64,000 nt of DNA, taken from Salsipaludibacter albus. GTDB taxonomy: Bacteria; Actinomycetota; Nitriliruptoria; Nitriliruptorales; Nitriliruptoraceae. Where the stretch lies: positions 1-64,000 of the forward strand of contig NZ_JAHOPH010000020.1 in the NCBI RefSeq assembly GCF_019798055.1, read 5' to 3'. Positions within the stretch are counted from its first letter, which is position 1, and each line of letters begins with the position of its first letter. The translations under genes were made by a program, and so were the position numbers. The notes under the pieces are model-generated. The model was not told the DNA's origin. It worked only from the letters and a program-made list of their open reading frames with translations, and made no database searches. Of the stretch, positions 62,575-64,000 are shown piece by piece.

Positions 62575-63135
62575 TCAGTTGCTGCTCGACAGGTTGTTGA
62601 TGTAGCTGTCGACCAGGTCGCGGTGCGTGGCGGGGTCGATCTCCTTCTCCACGATCTTGGAGGCGAGCTCGACCGACAGGGTGGACACCTCGGCGCGCAG
62701 CTCCTGCAGGGTCCGCTCACGCTCCTGGGCGGCGTCGGCCTGGGCGCGCTCGCGCACGGCGGCGGCCTCCTGCTCGGCCTTGCCCACGAGGTCCTCGCGG
62801 ATGCGGGCGGCGTCCGCCTTGGCCTCCTCACGGATGCGGTTGGCCTCGCCCTTGGCGTCGGCGATCGACGCCTCGTACTCGGACTTGGCCTGGGCGGCCT
62901 CGGCCCGCATGCCCTCGGCCTCCTCCATCTTCCCCTGGATGGACGAGCGGCGCTCGTCCAGCATGGTGTTCAGGCTGGGGAAGGCGAACCGGCGCAGCAC
63001 CAGGTAGACCCCGATGAAGGCCAGCAGGCCCCAGACCAGCTCGGCGGCCTCGGGCAGGATCAGGGTCAGTCCGCCACCGTCGGACTCGGCGGCCTCGACG
63101 GCGCCCTCGGTGGCCAGGAGCAACAGGTTCGTCAT
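62575..63135 (-). CDS. atpF: ATP synthase Fo b subunit
   Basis: A 186-residue stator subunit with one membrane helix (about 27-48) and a long coiled coil rich in Ala, Glu and Arg (55-180). An Asp/Gly-containing lumenal N-terminus precedes the helix. It is separate from atpH, the usual non-mycobacterial arrangement. Confidence 0.95.
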   Translation of the reverse strand: MTNLLLLATEGAVEAAESDGGGLTLILPEAAELVWGLLAFIGVYLVLRRFAFPSLNTMLDERRSSIQGKMEEAEGMRAEAAQAKSEYEASIADAKGEANRIREEAKADAARIREDLVGKAEQEAAAVRERAQADAAQERERTLQELRAEVSTLSVELASKIVEKEIDPATHRDLVDSYINNLSSSN

Positions 63136-63202
63136 GGCGTCCTCATCTCGTGCAGGGTCGGTGGTGCGTCAGTCGGGTGGTCGGTCACCCGACCGTGGGC
63201 GA

Positions 63203-64000
<798 letters not shown>

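Overview
The window is chromosomal DNA of a high-GC actinobacterium. The evidence is the base composition, frequent GTG starts, overlapping ATGA/GTGA gene junctions, the ppk1-mutT1 pair, a MurA with Asp in place of the catalytic Cys (the mycobacterial arrangement), F420-type proteins (an FrhB-like iron-sulfur flavoprotein and a deazaflavin-type nitroreductase) and a stand-alone Rv0428c-type SH3 domain. The gene content fits a deep-branching, non-mycobacterial lineage (Nitriliruptoria or Acidimicrobiia-like), but this placement is inference. I see no rRNA, tRNA, CRISPR array, prophage or insertion sequence; the window reads as stable core and near-core chromosome with almost no gaps.

Layout, left to right. 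1-9 kb: a partial ABC-F ATPase with a structured leader, a DUF1684 protein, a Lon-like S16 membrane protease, the coupled sulfur-relay pair cysteine desulfurase/mnmA, TspO, a YbaK deacylase, a CoA-binding protein, a thioredoxin-fold 2Fe-2S ferredoxin coupled to dCMP deaminase, and small membrane proteins. 9-15 kb: a crotonase, a fused alpha-beta E1 2-oxoacid dehydrogenase, two 49-bp hairpin repeats, an FrhB-like protein and a secreted TQGYWK-motif protein. 15-19.7 kb: ROK glucokinase, a Tat-exported DUF839/PhoX-like protein, AIM24 and pirin. 19.8-24.3 kb: a redox/cyclic-nucleotide signalling cluster (UBP zinc finger protein, metallophosphoesterase, response-regulator/thioredoxin-reductase fusion, cNMP-sensing histidine kinase with its own UBP finger). 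24.3-29.5 kb: methyltransferase, two tandem ferredoxins, ppk1 and mutT1.

29.5-36.9 kb: a TetR regulator with a perfect 20-bp operator controlling an alpha/beta hydrolase-glycosyltransferase fusion, a secreted alpha/beta hydrolase, Ppx/GppA phosphatase with a coupled SH3 protein, and a heliorhodopsin. 37-43.1 kb: a glutaryl-CoA-dehydrogenase-like enzyme and a complete branched-chain amino acid ABC transporter (livKHMGF). 43.3-56 kb: F420-type nitroreductase, membrane EEP hydrolase, PfpI-like protein, pyruvate kinase, upp, zinc alcohol dehydrogenase, two cyclophilins, DUF2461, GNAT, YkvA and a doubled 3-hydroxyacyl-CoA dehydrogenase. 56-64 kb: the F1Fo ATP synthase operon atpB(partial)-E-F-H-A-G-D-C running leftward into murA and a CPBP protease.

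Promoters are recognisable: most transcription units are preceded by a TANNNT hexamer (commonly TAGGCT or TAGGGT) in otherwise TA-poor gaps, once so close to the start codon that the mRNA should be leaderless. Convergent gene pairs are usually separated by strong GC hairpins. The strongest candidates for undescribed biology are the 19.8-24.3 kb signalling cluster, the heliorhodopsin, and the TetR-controlled hydrolase-glycosyltransferase fusion.
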